Part shown: in pieces, positions 16,162-24,286 of the stretch
How positions within the stretch are numbered: position 1 is the first letter of the stretch
Layout of the letters: each line of letters begins with the position of its first letter
Source: a bacterium
GTDB taxonomy: Bacteria; Deinococcota; Deinococci; Deinococcales; Deinococcaceae
DNA: 53,891 bases
Reading direction: 5' to 3'
Assembly (NCBI GenBank): GCA_021810505.1
Contig: JAJZIR010000017.1
Coordinates: forward strand, 1 to 53,891
Made by a program: the position numbers and the translations under genes
The notes under the pieces: generated by a model
Databases searched by the model: none
What the model saw: the letters and a program-made list of their open reading frames with translations, nothing else
What the model was told of the DNA's origin: nothing

Positions 16162-17106
16162 GTGCGCCGTCCCTTCACCTCGCTGCTCCTCGCGCTGTGT
16201 GCGGTTGGAAGCTCCCTGGCCTGGTCGGCTCTGCCCCAGAGCCCCCATAACTTCACTGTCTTAGCGGTCTCTCGAGGCACCCTCTGGGCGGGGACTTACC
16301 GGTCCGGCGTCCTGCGCTCGCGGGATGGTGGTCTCCGCTGGCGGCCGGCCGGGTTGCGCGGCGACTACGTAGCGGCTCTGGCCGCCCGCTCCGGCTACCT
16401 GTACGCTGCGGCGCAGCGCTGCAACCATCAAGGGCTCTGCCGCAACCTGGGCATCTTCCTGCGCAAACCGGGAGGTCGGTCTGGCTGGCTACCGGCCGGC
16501 CTAGCGGGGCGGCAGGTCACCGCCATCTCCATCTCCTTGACCACCCCGTTCCTGCTCGACGCAGCTACCCTGCAGGGGGTCTACGGCAGCCGGGATGGGG
16601 GTGCTCGCTGGAAGCTTTTGCTGCCCCAGCCTGCCCTGAGCTTGCAGGTCAATCCAGCCGACTCCAACCAGGTGCTAGTCGGGACGGCTGGGCAAGGGCT
16701 CTGGTATACCGAAGACGGGGGGGTGACTTGGACCTTGGTGCGCAAGAAGGGCCTTTGGACTGCGGTCGCCTATAACCCCCTGCAACCCGGAGAGCTGTTG
16801 GCCGGCCGTTCGCGTTGCGGGGATTCCGGTTGCGTCGGGGACGTCTTCGTCTCCTACGACGGCGGCAAGAGCTTCGCGGCTGCCGGTATCCCAGGAGCTG
16901 GGCCCGCCCAGATCCTGGTAGGAGCTGGAGGTCAATTGGTGGTGCGCACCTTCAACAACGGTCTGTACCTGAGCGCCAAACCTGCCCCCCCTTGGCGGCA
17001 GGAGCAGCCCAGCCCGGACCGGTCCGACGTCACCGCAGCGGCGTTCTGGGACCACCAGCTGCTCGCCAGCTACTTCGGGCGCGAGCTCTACCGGGGACGG
17101 CCGTGA
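16162..17106 (+). CDS. Secreted BNR/Asp-box beta-propeller protein
   Basis: A 314-residue exported protein. The N-terminus VRRPFTSLLLALCAVGSSLAWSALP is a signal peptide. Repeated Asp-box motifs (SRDGGLRWRPAG, SRDGGARWKLL, TEDGGVTWTLV, SYDGGKSFAAAG) define a sialidase/Ycf48-like beta-propeller. Such folds bind sugars or assemble membrane complexes; no sialidase Arg triad was recognised, so no enzymatic activity is claimed. The start is set at GTG 16162, after the signal-peptide-consistent Arg residues and 6 bases after TATGAT. The following amidase gene overlaps its stop (GTGA), which suggests a shared envelope role. Confidence 0.75.
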   Translation: MRRPFTSLLLALCAVGSSLAWSALPQSPHNFTVLAVSRGTLWAGTYRSGVLRSRDGGLRWRPAGLRGDYVAALAARSGYLYAAAQRCNHQGLCRNLGIFLRKPGGRSGWLPAGLAGRQVTAISISLTTPFLLDAATLQGVYGSRDGGARWKLLLPQPALSLQVNPADSNQVLVGTAGQGLWYTEDGGVTWTLVRKKGLWTAVAYNPLQPGELLAGRSRCGDSGCVGDVFVSYDGGKSFAAAGIPGAGPAQILVGAGGQLVVRTFNNGLYLSAKPAPPWRQEQPSPDRSDVTAAAFWDHQLLASYFGRELYRGRP

Positions 17107-18284
17107 GCCGGTGGCGCCGAGCGGTTCTGGGATGGCCGCTGGCGGCCCTGCTCTGCTCGGGTCTGGCGGCTGCCCGGCTCAACCCGTCGCCGGCCCTGCT
17201 GAACAGCGAGCCGCTGCAGGCCCCCCTGGTCCTGCCGGCCGTCCCCGCGGCGCCTCCCAGCGCCCAGCTGGCTAGCCCGGCTGCCGCCCCCATCGTCGTC
17301 ATCGATCCGGGGCACGGCGGCTGGGATACTGGGACGATCTCGCCCCAGACCGGATTGACTGAAAAGTCGGTCACGTTGGCGATTTCCCTGGATTTGGCCC
17401 AGCTGCTGCGGGCGGCTGGGTTGCGGGTCCGGCTGTTCCGCTCGCAGGATACTGCTCACGCCCCGCCGGGCAACGTGCTGCTCAACCTGCAGCGCCAGGT
17501 CGAGCTGGCTAGACCGCCTTACAGCCTTTTCGTCGGTATCTACGTCAACTCCTGCCCCCACCACCTCTGCCCGGGCGTCGTTGGCCCCCACACCTACGAT
17601 CTGGGCGGTCCGGTCAGCCCTGCCCTGTTGCTGCCCCAGGCTGGAACGCTGGCCCTGGCCCAGGCCCTGAGCGCTAGGAACGCCGCTCTGAGCGAGGTTT
17701 TGGCTGCGGATCTGCAGCTGGCCGCGTCGCTGAGGACGGGGTGGCCGGACAACGGCGTGTCGCCGGCTCCTTTTTACGTGCTCCGCTTCGCCCGCATTCC
17801 CGCCGCCCTGATCGAGGTCGGCTACATGACCGATCTAGCTGAGGCGCAGCAGATGGCGCTCCCGGCTTGGCAGTGGAGAATCGCGCGGGGCTTGGCTCAG
17901 GGGATTCTGGCCGACTTAGCGCAGCCCGAGGAGGCCAGCCAGCCGCGGCCGCTGCCCGCCCAAGCCGCCTCCCTCGGCCCCGAGCCGCCGCCGGGGCTCT
18001 CCCGGACGCAGGCAGCCCTGGCGCCGCCGCCCAGACTCCAGCTCAGCACCAGCCCGCTCCCGGCGGTGACGGTTCCAGGTGCTGCGTCCGCCCCCGAGGG
18101 GACCAGCTCCTCTCTGGTGCCCTACGTGGTGCGCTTAGGGGACACTCTCTACCACTTGGCCTTGGAGACAGGGAGCTCGGTTGCGGCCCTCATGGTCCTC
18201 AACGATTTGGCCTCTCCCAAGATCCGAGTGGGTCAGCATCTCCTGCTGCCCGCTGAACCGGTGGCGCCGCCGGCGCTGCCTTAA
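17103..18284 (+). CDS. N-acetylmuramoyl-L-alanine amidase with LysM domain
   Basis: A 393-residue secreted cell-wall hydrolase. After a signal peptide (VSRWRRAVLGWPLAALLCSGLAAA) and a Pro/Ala linker comes an Amidase_3 domain: IVVIDPGHGGWDTG (zinc His), the Glu region LTEKSVTLAISLDLAQLL, SLFVGIYVNSC, and FARIPAALIEVGYMTD (catalytic Glu). A Pro-rich linker leads to a C-terminal LysM (YVVRLGDTLYHLALETGSSVAALMVLNDL) that binds peptidoglycan. It cleaves the MurNAc-L-Ala bond. Start GTG 17103 overlaps the previous stop. Confidence 0.92.
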   Translation: MSRWRRAVLGWPLAALLCSGLAAARLNPSPALLNSEPLQAPLVLPAVPAAPPSAQLASPAAAPIVVIDPGHGGWDTGTISPQTGLTEKSVTLAISLDLAQLLRAAGLRVRLFRSQDTAHAPPGNVLLNLQRQVELARPPYSLFVGIYVNSCPHHLCPGVVGPHTYDLGGPVSPALLLPQAGTLALAQALSARNAALSEVLAADLQLAASLRTGWPDNGVSPAPFYVLRFARIPAALIEVGYMTDLAEAQQMALPAWQWRIARGLAQGILADLAQPEEASQPRPLPAQAASLGPEPPPGLSRTQAALAPPPRLQLSTSPLPAVTVPGAASAPEGTSSSLVPYVVRLGDTLYHLALETGSSVAALMVLNDLASPKIRVGQHLLLPAEPVAPPALP

Positions 18285-18324
18285 GGAGGTACTCACCTGG
18301 ACGCCCGATACTGAGGCGGTCTGG

Positions 18325-18341
18325 GCCCATTGTGGATGGGC
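18325..18341 (+). other. Small hairpin in the amidase/secreted-repeat gap
   Basis: GCCCAT (18325-18330) pairs with ATGGGC (18336-18341) over a 5-base loop. It precedes the strong SD at 18371-18377. Function unknown; it may be a weak terminator or leader structure. Confidence 0.3.
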
Positions 18342-18378
18342 GCCTTGCCCCCAAGATGTCCCGGAGCTGAGGAGGAGT

Positions 18379-19458
18379 ATGCTGCGAACTGCTACCAGCT
18401 TTTCCGTCGTTATGGCCCTTCTGGCCGGCTTATCCCTGGCTAAGGGATCTTCCGGGATGGCGGCTATGCCAGCTGAATTGGCTAGGCTCGGTTTCTCGGA
18501 GGTGCTGGCTACCGTGACCGTCTATCCGGAGCAGGGGGCCAGCCTGACGCTACCCGATCAGGCCACCACAGGGGCGCCGGCCGGCTACGCTACCTTCGAC
18601 ATCGCCCCCGGAACTTTTGGTCAACCGGTGGAGTTCCAGGTGTTGGCAGGTTCCAACCTCTCTTTCGACCGGCTGGTTTCCAAGAACCTCTTGGTTGTCG
18701 CTAACTTCGCTTATCGGGTCGTCTCTATCAAGACTGGGATGCTGGTTACCCGCTTCCTGCAGCCGATCACCTACGCTCTCAGCGACAGCATGGTCAATGC
18801 GCACACCCAGTACTGGGCCCTGATCCCCGGGACGACGCCTAAAGTGATGAAGACCTCGGCCCGGGTGGCGATGCAGGGGACGACCTTGCGCGCTGGCCAG
18901 GCGACGGCCTCAGTCGGCTGGCTGATCACCACCCCCAGGAGCGATCTAGCCGAGATGATGGGGACACCTGGGAGTTCTGCGCTGTCTTCTCCGGGGATGC
19001 GCGCGCAATCGGGGAGCAAGAGCTCGGCTAAGCCCTCTTCGGGGAGCATGGGCAGCCCGGCCAAGCCGTCCTCCGCGCCCACTGGTATGGTCACCCCTCT
19101 CGCGCCGGTTCGAGTCGGCCGAGCGCTGGTGGGCGGTAAGAGCGAGGCGGTGTTGGTGGACGCCGCCGGCATGACCCTGTACTACTTCACACCGGACAGC
19201 GCCCAGGCCTCGATGTGCACCGGTGTCTGCGCCAAGTTCTGGCCGCCGCTGCTGCTGAAGGGGATGACCTCTCTGCCTGCGCACCTCCCCAGCCTGCCCG
19301 GCAGCTTGCGCCTGCTCGAGGAGGCTGCGGGGCAGCAGTTAGAGTACAACGGCCACCCGCTCTACACCTTCTCCGGGGATAAGAAGCCGGGTCAAGCCAG
19401 GGGCGAGGGACTGGTCGGCAAGTGGTTCGTGGCCACTCCGGGGTTGGCGCAGCAGTAG
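18379..19458 (+). CDS. Exported protein with C-terminal secreted-repeat (PF03640-like) domain
   Basis: A 359-residue exported protein. An N-terminal signal peptide (MLRTATSFSVVMALLAGLSLA) is followed by a roughly 170-residue domain of unknown function that appears once, a Ser/Pro/Met linker (about residues 195-245), and a C-terminal secreted-repeat domain: VLVDAAGMTLYYFTPDSA, MCTGVCAKFWPPLLL, YNGHPLYTFSGDKKPGQ, GLVGKWFVATP. This domain, often in lipoproteins, is uncharacterised; the two Cys in CTGVC probably form a disulfide. ATG 18379 has GGAGGAG just upstream. Convergent with the next gene, four bases between stops. Confidence 0.8.
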   Translation: MLRTATSFSVVMALLAGLSLAKGSSGMAAMPAELARLGFSEVLATVTVYPEQGASLTLPDQATTGAPAGYATFDIAPGTFGQPVEFQVLAGSNLSFDRLVSKNLLVVANFAYRVVSIKTGMLVTRFLQPITYALSDSMVNAHTQYWALIPGTTPKVMKTSARVAMQGTTLRAGQATASVGWLITTPRSDLAEMMGTPGSSALSSPGMRAQSGSKSSAKPSSGSMGSPAKPSSAPTGMVTPLAPVRVGRALVGGKSEAVLVDAAGMTLYYFTPDSAQASMCTGVCAKFWPPLLLKGMTSLPAHLPSLPGSLRLLEEAAGQQLEYNGHPLYTFSGDKKPGQARGEGLVGKWFVATPGLAQQ

Positions 19459-19462
19459 CGCA

Positions 19463-19687
19463 CTACGGCGGGTCCTGCCCTTGGCCCTCGTCGGAGGCGC
19501 CTTGATCACTCCGAGAAGGGCGCTTCCTGGCCACTCCGATAGCGACTGAGCCGCTCAGGACAAAGAGGATCACGAAGAGCGGGGGCAGGACGACCAGATA
19601 GACCATGACCAGAGAGACCACCATGACTGCGAGCAGAGCGATCAACACCACCCGTTTGGCGCGCAGGACCTGCGGGTCACCTTCCAT
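19463..19687 (-). CDS. Small two-helix membrane protein of unknown function
   Basis: A 74-residue protein with two adjacent hydrophobic helices (VVLIALLAVMVVSLVMVYLVV and LPPLFVILFVLSGSVAIGV) and a basic, then acidic, hydrophilic tail (RKRPSRSDQGASDEGQGQD). No family was recognised. ATG 19687 lies 6 bases after a TAGGCT -10 that overlaps the end of truA, so it may have its own leaderless transcript. Confidence 0.6.
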   Translation of the reverse strand: MEGDPQVLRAKRVVLIALLAVMVVSLVMVYLVVLPPLFVILFVLSGSVAIGVARKRPSRSDQGASDEGQGQDPP

Positions 19688-19693
19688 GCCCCC

Positions 19694-19699
19694 AGCCTA
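19694..19699 (-). promoter_or_regulatory. Possible leaderless -10 of the small membrane protein
   Basis: Minus-strand TAGGCT ends 6 bases before ATG 19687, just beyond and touching the truA stop. No -35 match. Confidence 0.4.
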
Positions 19700-20536
19700 G
19701 TCCAGATCGGTAAGCCCCGCGCTACCTTCGCCGGGGTAGAGCGCCCCCTCGAAGTACAGGCCCTGGGCGGGGAGGTTGGGATCTCCTCGGCTGCGGGGTT
19801 GGCCGCGCAGCAGGGCAGGCAGCTCTTCCGGATCGCGCCGCCCATATCCCACCTGCAGCAGCGTCCCGGCCAGACCGCGAACCATCTGGCGCAGGAAGCT
19901 CTCGCCCTCTAGCTGGATCTCGACGAGCTCCCCTCCTGCCAGCGGCTCGCTTCGGATCTCGACTTGGTAAAGCCGCCGCTCGGGATTTCTGGTCTCGGCT
20001 GTCGCCCACGCCGAGAAGTTGTGCTGCCCGACTAGAATCTGGGCCGCCCGGCGCATCGCGGGTAGGTCCAGTGGCCCCTTGACCCAGTGGCAGCGCCCCC
20101 GCTCTAGTGGCAGCGCTTGTGGGCCGACCAGCAGCCGGTAGCAGTAGCGCCGGCTTAGGCAGCTGTAGCGAGCGTGAAAACCCGGGGGAGCCAGGCGCAC
20201 CGCCAAGACCTGCAGGTCTGGGGGTAGCCGGGCGTTCAGCGCCGCAGCGATCCTGGTCGCCTCCAGCCGCCAGCTTGAGCCATCGAGGTGGCAGGTCATG
20301 CAGCGGGCGTGCACCCCCGCGTCCGTCCGCCCAGCTGCCACCGGCCGCTGAACCTGGGCGGCTAGGGGGAGGCTAGCTGCCAGCAGGGTGTCCTGTACCG
20401 TGCGCAGACCCCTTTGGGCCTGCCAGCCCCAGAAAGCTGAGCCGTCCCACTGCAGCTCCAAGCGTAGCCGTAGCCATCCGGGATCTGGCCCCCTGCGCTG
20501 CGCCAGCTCCTCTGGATCGGCGGTAGCATGGGGCAT
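19697..20536 (-). CDS. truA: tRNA pseudouridine(38-40) synthase TruA
   Basis: A 279-residue TruA, which converts U38-U40 in the tRNA anticodon arm to pseudouridine. The catalytic Asp is in GRTDAGVHA (about residue 71); other family segments are WDGSAFWGWQAQRGLRTVQDTL, FHARYSCLSRRYCYRL, HNFSAW and GESFLRQMVRGLAGTLLQVG. Normal length is about 250-270, so a short N-terminal extension ([16 protein letters not shown]...) is present. Its ATG (20534-20536) overlaps the ATG of the divergent CoA-transferase gene by two bases, and TAGGAT lies 6 bases upstream inside that gene. Confidence 0.93.
   Translation of the reverse strand: MPHATADPEELAQRRGPDPGWLRLRLELQWDGSAFWGWQAQRGLRTVQDTLLAASLPLAAQVQRPVAAGRTDAGVHARCMTCHLDGSSWRLEATRIAAALNARLPPDLQVLAVRLAPPGFHARYSCLSRRYCYRLLVGPQALPLERGRCHWVKGPLDLPAMRRAAQILVGQHNFSAWATAETRNPERRLYQVEIRSEPLAGGELVEIQLEGESFLRQMVRGLAGTLLQVGYGRRDPEELPALLRGQPRSRGDPNLPAQGLYFEGALYPGEGSAGLTDLD
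20524..20529 (+). promoter_or_regulatory. Leaderless -10 of the CoA-transferase operon, inside truA
   Basis: TAGCAT is 5 bases before ATG 20535 and lies within truA codons. A matching -35 is not obvious. Confidence 0.5.
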
Positions 20537-21233
20537 GGATAAATCCTACCCGAGCGCTGCGGCGGCGCTGGCGGACCTGCTGAGAGACGGGATGACCCTG
20601 GCGGTGGGCGGCTTTGGCCTGTGCGGGATCCCCGAGGCCCTGATCGCGGCAGTCGCGGCCAGCGGTGTGCGCCACCTGACGGTGATCAGCAACAACGCTG
20701 GCGTGGATGATTTCGGCTTAGGTATCCTCTTGAGGCGGCGTCAGGTGCGCAAGATGATCGCTTCCTACGTGGGCGAGAACGCCGAGTTCGAGCGCCAACT
20801 GCTCAGCGGCGACTTGGAAGTCGAGCTGATCCCCCAAGGGACCTTGGCCGAGCGGCTGCGGGCGGCGGGTGCTGGGATCGCCGCCTTCTACACCAGAAGC
20901 GGGGTGGGGACTGCGGTAGCTGAGGGGAAACCCACCGCCGAGTTTGGCGGGGAGCTCTGCTTGCAAGAGCTCGCCCTCCCCGCTGACCTCGCCCTGGTTC
21001 GGGCTGAGCTGGGTGACCGCCACGGTAACCTGGTCTACCGCAAGACTGCCCGCAACTTCAACCCGCCGGCCGCGATGGCCGGGACCGTCACCGTCGCCGA
21101 GGTCCACCGCCTGCTCGACCCCGGTCAGCTCGACCCCGACCAGGTGCACACCCCGGGTGTCTTCGTGCACCGGGTGGTGTGCAACCCCCAGGCCGAGAAG
21201 CGCGTCGAGCAGCGCACGCTGAGGAGCGCCTGA
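20535..21233 (+). CDS. 3-oxoacid CoA-transferase subunit A
   Basis: A 232-residue family I CoA-transferase alpha subunit (AtoD/ScoA type), moving CoA between succinyl-CoA or acetyl-CoA and a 3-oxoacid. Hallmarks: [22 protein letters not shown] (glycine-rich CoA loop), [58 protein letters not shown] and [17 protein letters not shown]. Start is ATG 20535; in-frame sequence upstream lies inside truA antisense and is rejected. Stop and the next ATG overlap (TGATG). Either succinyl-CoA:3-ketoacid or acetoacetate specificity is possible. Confidence 0.93.
   Translation: MDKSYPSAAAALADLLRDGMTLAVGGFGLCGIPEALIAAVAASGVRHLTVISNNAGVDDFGLGILLRRRQVRKMIASYVGENAEFERQLLSGDLEVELIPQGTLAERLRAAGAGIAAFYTRSGVGTAVAEGKPTAEFGGELCLQELALPADLALVRAELGDRHGNLVYRKTARNFNPPAAMAGTVTVAEVHRLLDPGQLDPDQVHTPGVFVHRVVCNPQAEKRVEQRTLRSA
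20543..20548 (-). promoter_or_regulatory. Leaderless -10 of truA, inside the CoA-transferase gene
   Basis: Minus-strand TAGGAT is 6 bases before ATG 20536 and lies within the third to fifth codons of the divergent gene. Transcription from it would cross the opposing promoter at 20524-20529. Confidence 0.5.
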
Positions 21234-21865
21234 TGCCCTGGTTGCGGGAACAGATGGCCGCTAGGGCCGCGAAGGAGTTATGGGACGGCGCTTACGTCAA
21301 TCTGGGTATCGGGCTGCCCACGCTGGTGGCCAACTACATCCCGCAGGGCGTCCAGGTCGTCCTGCAGTCCGAGAACGGCCTGCTCGGGATCGGACCTTAT
21401 CCGACCGAATCGGAGCTGGATCCTGACCTGATCAATGCCGGTAAGCAGACGGTCACTGCCCTGCCGGGAGCCTCCTTTTTCGACAGCGCCACCAGCTTCG
21501 CCATGATCCGCGGCGGCAAGATCGACCTAGCCATTCTGGGCGCCATGCAGGTGAGCGCTCGGGGCGACCTGGCCAACTGGATGATCCCCGGAAAGATGGT
21601 GAAGGGGATGGGGGGAGCCATGGACCTGGTGGTCGGTGCCAAGCGGGTCGTCGTCCTGATGGAGCACCGCACCCGGGACGGATCTCCCAAGATCCTGCCT
21701 TCCTGCACGCTCCCCCTGACCGGGCGCGGAGTGGTCGACCGGATCATCACCGACCTGGCCGTTCTAGACTTGCTGGAGGAGGGAGGGCTCAGCTTGGTGG
21801 AGCTGGCTCCCGGCGTCTCGTTGGAGGAGCTAGAAGCGGCGACGGCGGTGCCGATCCGCCGCTAG
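21233..21865 (+). CDS. 3-oxoacid CoA-transferase subunit B
   Basis: A 210-residue beta subunit (AtoA/ScoB type). The catalytic Glu that forms the glutamyl-CoA intermediate is in [16 protein letters not shown]; further family segments are [68 protein letters not shown] and [20 protein letters not shown]. Its ATG overlaps the alpha-subunit TGA by one base, which fits stoichiometric synthesis of the heteromeric enzyme used for ketone-body or 3-oxoacid activation. Confidence 0.94.
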   Translation: MPWLREQMAARAAKELWDGAYVNLGIGLPTLVANYIPQGVQVVLQSENGLLGIGPYPTESELDPDLINAGKQTVTALPGASFFDSATSFAMIRGGKIDLAILGAMQVSARGDLANWMIPGKMVKGMGGAMDLVVGAKRVVVLMEHRTRDGSPKILPSCTLPLTGRGVVDRIITDLAVLDLLEEGGLSLVELAPGVSLEELEAATAVPIRR

Positions 21866-21882
21866 GGTCGCTCTCCTTCAGC

Positions 21883-22479
21883 TCATTGCGTGTAGGCGCT
21901 GACGGACACGTTGGAGGCGCTGACCGAAAAGCTCTGGCCTTTGGTGTCGACTCCGCTGAAGGTCAGATCCATGGTCTGGGTGAAGGAGGAGCCTGGATTC
22001 TGCTCAGACAGGGTGACCGCCTGCTGCCCGATCAGGTTGAGCTGGACCTGGACCGGGCTGCCCAGCGCCGGGGTGGTGCTGGAGTCGGTGAGCGGGCAGA
22101 TCGGTCCAGGGAGCGGGTTATTGCAGGTCTCCCCGGCCGGCACGAAGGCCGCGACCGACATGGTGGTGTCGGGTAGGGTCTCATCGATCGCGGTTCCGCC
22201 GGAAGGCGTTCCAGTCACTACGTCGTGGGTGACTGAGACGCTGGTGATCTGGCCGCCCATGGAGCCGGGAGCGGCCTGAAAGGTGATGGTGGCCGGAGTG
22301 TAGGTCGGGGTGAACGAGGTGGTGGTAGCCCCGTTGCTGTTCGTCACCGTGGTCGCGGTGATGGAGACGCCGGCATTTAGGGTGCTGGCCGAGACGGTGA
22401 AACTGGTGGCCGGGGCGAATTGGTAGGTTCCGCAGGACGCGAGCAGGACGCCGGTCAGAGCGAGCAGGGCTGTTTTCAC
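21883..22479 (-). CDS. Predicted lipoprotein of unknown function
   Basis: A 198-residue protein with a lipoprotein signal peptide (MKTALLALTGVLLASCG; lipobox LLASC, lipidated Cys about 16). The mature part is Ser/Thr/Gly-rich with beta-strand character and two Cys close together (ETCNNPLPGPICP). No domain recognised. GTG 22479 has AAGGAGG four bases upstream. It is convergent with the CoA-transferase operon, and a -10-like TATACT lies upstream near 22550. Confidence 0.7.
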   Translation of the reverse strand: MKTALLALTGVLLASCGTYQFAPATSFTVSASTLNAGVSITATTVTNSNGATTTSFTPTYTPATITFQAAPGSMGGQITSVSVTHDVVTGTPSGGTAIDETLPDTTMSVAAFVPAGETCNNPLPGPICPLTDSSTTPALGSPVQVQLNLIGQQAVTLSEQNPGSSFTQTMDLTFSGVDTKGQSFSVSASNVSVSAYTQ

Positions 22480-22614
22480 GCGACCTCCTTGAGTCTCAGG
22501 GACAAGCTGCTTGCTGGCGGCAAGGGCTGGGGCTTCATGTGAAACCCAGTATAGCCTATAGTGCAGCGCGCTGCGTCAGGGGATTCGGCCACAGTCGGGT
22601 ACAGGGCGGTGCCT

Positions 22615-22620
22615 TAAGCT
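22615..22620 (+). promoter_or_regulatory. Leaderless -10 of the aldo/keto reductase gene
   Basis: TAAGCT ends exactly 6 bases before ATG 22627; no SD precedes the ATG. Confidence 0.45.
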
Positions 22621-22626
22621 GTCGCC

Positions 22627-23532
22627 ATGCACGACGCAGCGAACAACCTGGCAGTTGCGGCCAGTGGCACCTTCCGCTTGGGTACCCTCGAACTCCACCG
22701 CCTGGGATTCGGCGCCATGCGCCTGACCGGTCCTGGGATCTGGGGGCCACCTGCCGACTTGGCAGAAGCGAAGCGGGTGCTGCGGCGGCTCCCCGAGCTC
22801 GGTATCAATTTCATCGACACTGCGGACGCCTACGGTCCTTTCGTCAGCGAGGACCTGATCCGTGAGGTGCTCTACCCGTACCGGGGTATGGCGATCGCCA
22901 CCAAGGGCGGGCTCACCCGGCATGGCCCAGACATCTGGAGGCCGGTGGGCCGCCCGGAGTACCTGCGCCAGTGCGTGCTGATGAGCCTGCGCCGCCTCGG
23001 CCTGGAGCGGATCGAGCTCTGGCAGCTGCACCGCATTGACCCCCAGGTACCGAGAGAGGAGCAGTTCGGGGCCATCGCCGAGATGCAGCGCGAGGGGCTG
23101 ATCCACCACGTCGGCCTCAGCGAGGTGACGGTCCCCGAGATCGAAGCCGCCCGCGCTTACTTTCCAGTAGTCAGCGTACAGAATCTGTATAACCTGGTAG
23201 TCCGCAAGAGCGAAGCGGTGTTGGACTACTGCGCTGCGCAGGGTATCGGCTTCATTCCTTGGTTCCCGCTGGCCGCGGGGAGCTTGTCTCAGCCGGGTGG
23301 CCCGCTGGGGCGCGTCGCAGACCGGATGGGAGCGACACCCAGCCAGGTCGCCTTGGCCTGGGTCCTGCAGCGCAGCCCGGCGATGTGGCCCATCCCCGGG
23401 ACCTCCCGGGTTGACCACCTGGAGGAGAACGCCGGAGCGGCCCAGCTGCGCCTCTCCCCCGAGGACTTCGCCGAGCTGGACGCCCAGGGCCGCGCCGAGT
23501 GGAAGCGCCAGGAGGCCGCTGCAGCCGGCTGA
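22627..23532 (+). CDS. Aldo/keto reductase
   Basis: A 301-residue TIM-barrel oxidoreductase that uses NADPH to reduce carbonyls. The catalytic tetrad is visible: Asp and Tyr in [12 protein letters not shown], Lys in IATKGGL, His in WQLHRID. The cofactor end is present as [19 protein letters not shown]. It resembles the general-stress/IolS-like AKR group. A TetR regulator follows 33 bases later in the same direction. Substrate unknown. Confidence 0.9.
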   Translation: MHDAANNLAVAASGTFRLGTLELHRLGFGAMRLTGPGIWGPPADLAEAKRVLRRLPELGINFIDTADAYGPFVSEDLIREVLYPYRGMAIATKGGLTRHGPDIWRPVGRPEYLRQCVLMSLRRLGLERIELWQLHRIDPQVPREEQFGAIAEMQREGLIHHVGLSEVTVPEIEAARAYFPVVSVQNLYNLVVRKSEAVLDYCAAQGIGFIPWFPLAAGSLSQPGGPLGRVADRMGATPSQVALAWVLQRSPAMWPIPGTSRVDHLEENAGAAQLRLSPEDFAELDAQGRAEWKRQEAAAAG

Positions 23533-23565
23533 AGCTGCGTGTAGACTGGCTGGGGGAGGCGGCTG

Positions 23566-24147
23566 GTGGCAAAGACCCGCAAGGAACAGATCTACCAGGT
23601 CGCCGGCGAGCTGTTCAAGCAGAAGGGTTATCACGCCACCAGCATGCGCGACCTCGCTTCCCAGCTGGGTATCCAGGGCGGGAGCCTCTACGCCCACATC
23701 AGCGGCAAAGAAGAGCTGCTGGTCGAGGTGATCGGCCATTCTGCTGACCTATTCGACGCTGCTCTAGAGCCGCTCCGCCACCTGGAAGCTCCGCCCACCG
23801 AGCGCCTGCGCTTGGCTCTGGCTGCCCACATCGACGTGGTGGCGCACAACCTCAACAGCGCTACGGTCTTCTTCCACGAATGGCAACACCTCAGCCCGGA
23901 GTCGCACCGCAGGCTTGCCGAGCGCCGTGACCGCGTGGAGAGCTTCTACCGCGACCTGTTGGCCGAGGGGATGGCGACCGGGGTGTTCCGGCCCGACCTG
24001 GACATCAAGCTGGCCGCCTTTCTGATCCTCTCGGCAGCCAACTGGACCTACGTCTGGTATAGGAGCGATGGCCCTTTGGGTCCCCAAGATATCGCCGACC
24101 GCTACACCGCGATGCTGCTGCGCGGCCTGCTCCTCAAAGCCCCGTAG
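23566..24147 (+). CDS. TetR/AcrR-family repressor
   Basis: A 193-residue regulator. Residues about 5-50 hold the TetR helix-turn-helix (EQIYQVAGELFKQKGYHATSMRDLASQLGIQGGSLYAHISGKEELL). The C-terminal ligand domain resembles KstR2/FadR-like groups that respond to acyl-CoAs. GTG 23566 has GGGGGAGG 6 bases upstream, and a TAGACT -10 just before the SD gives a short leader. Possible targets are the neighbouring reductase or the nearby CoA-transferase; this is inference from position only. Confidence 0.88.
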   Translation: MAKTRKEQIYQVAGELFKQKGYHATSMRDLASQLGIQGGSLYAHISGKEELLVEVIGHSADLFDAALEPLRHLEAPPTERLRLALAAHIDVVAHNLNSATVFFHEWQHLSPESHRRLAERRDRVESFYRDLLAEGMATGVFRPDLDIKLAAFLILSAANWTYVWYRSDGPLGPQDIADRYTAMLLRGLLLKAP

Positions 24148-24153
24148 CCGGCC

Positions 24154-24185
24154 GGAGGGACCTAGGCCGAGCTGGGGGTCCCTCC
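24154..24185 (+). terminator. Hairpin after the TetR gene
   Basis: GGAGGGACC (24154-24162) pairs with GGTCCCTCC (24177-24185), 9 bp with a 14-base loop, 6 bases after the stop. Only TGTTG follows, so termination efficiency is uncertain. Confidence 0.55.
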
Positions 24186-24274
24186 TGTTGGGGGGCGGTC
24201 TGCACCGCCGCCGCGCCCCGGGGACCTTTCCTGGACCAGGAGGAAGCTTGCAATGCGATTCCCAAGCCCAGTGC

Positions 24275-24280
24275 TAAACT
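24275..24280 (+). promoter_or_regulatory. Leaderless extended -10 of mutS2
   Basis: TAAACT, preceded by TGC, ends 6 bases before ATG 24287; there is no SD. Confidence 0.55.
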
Positions 24281-24286
24281 CAGAAA

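Noticed and set aside
22576-23739. 387-codon minus-strand frame
   Set aside because: Antisense to the aldo/keto reductase with intact catalytic tetrad.
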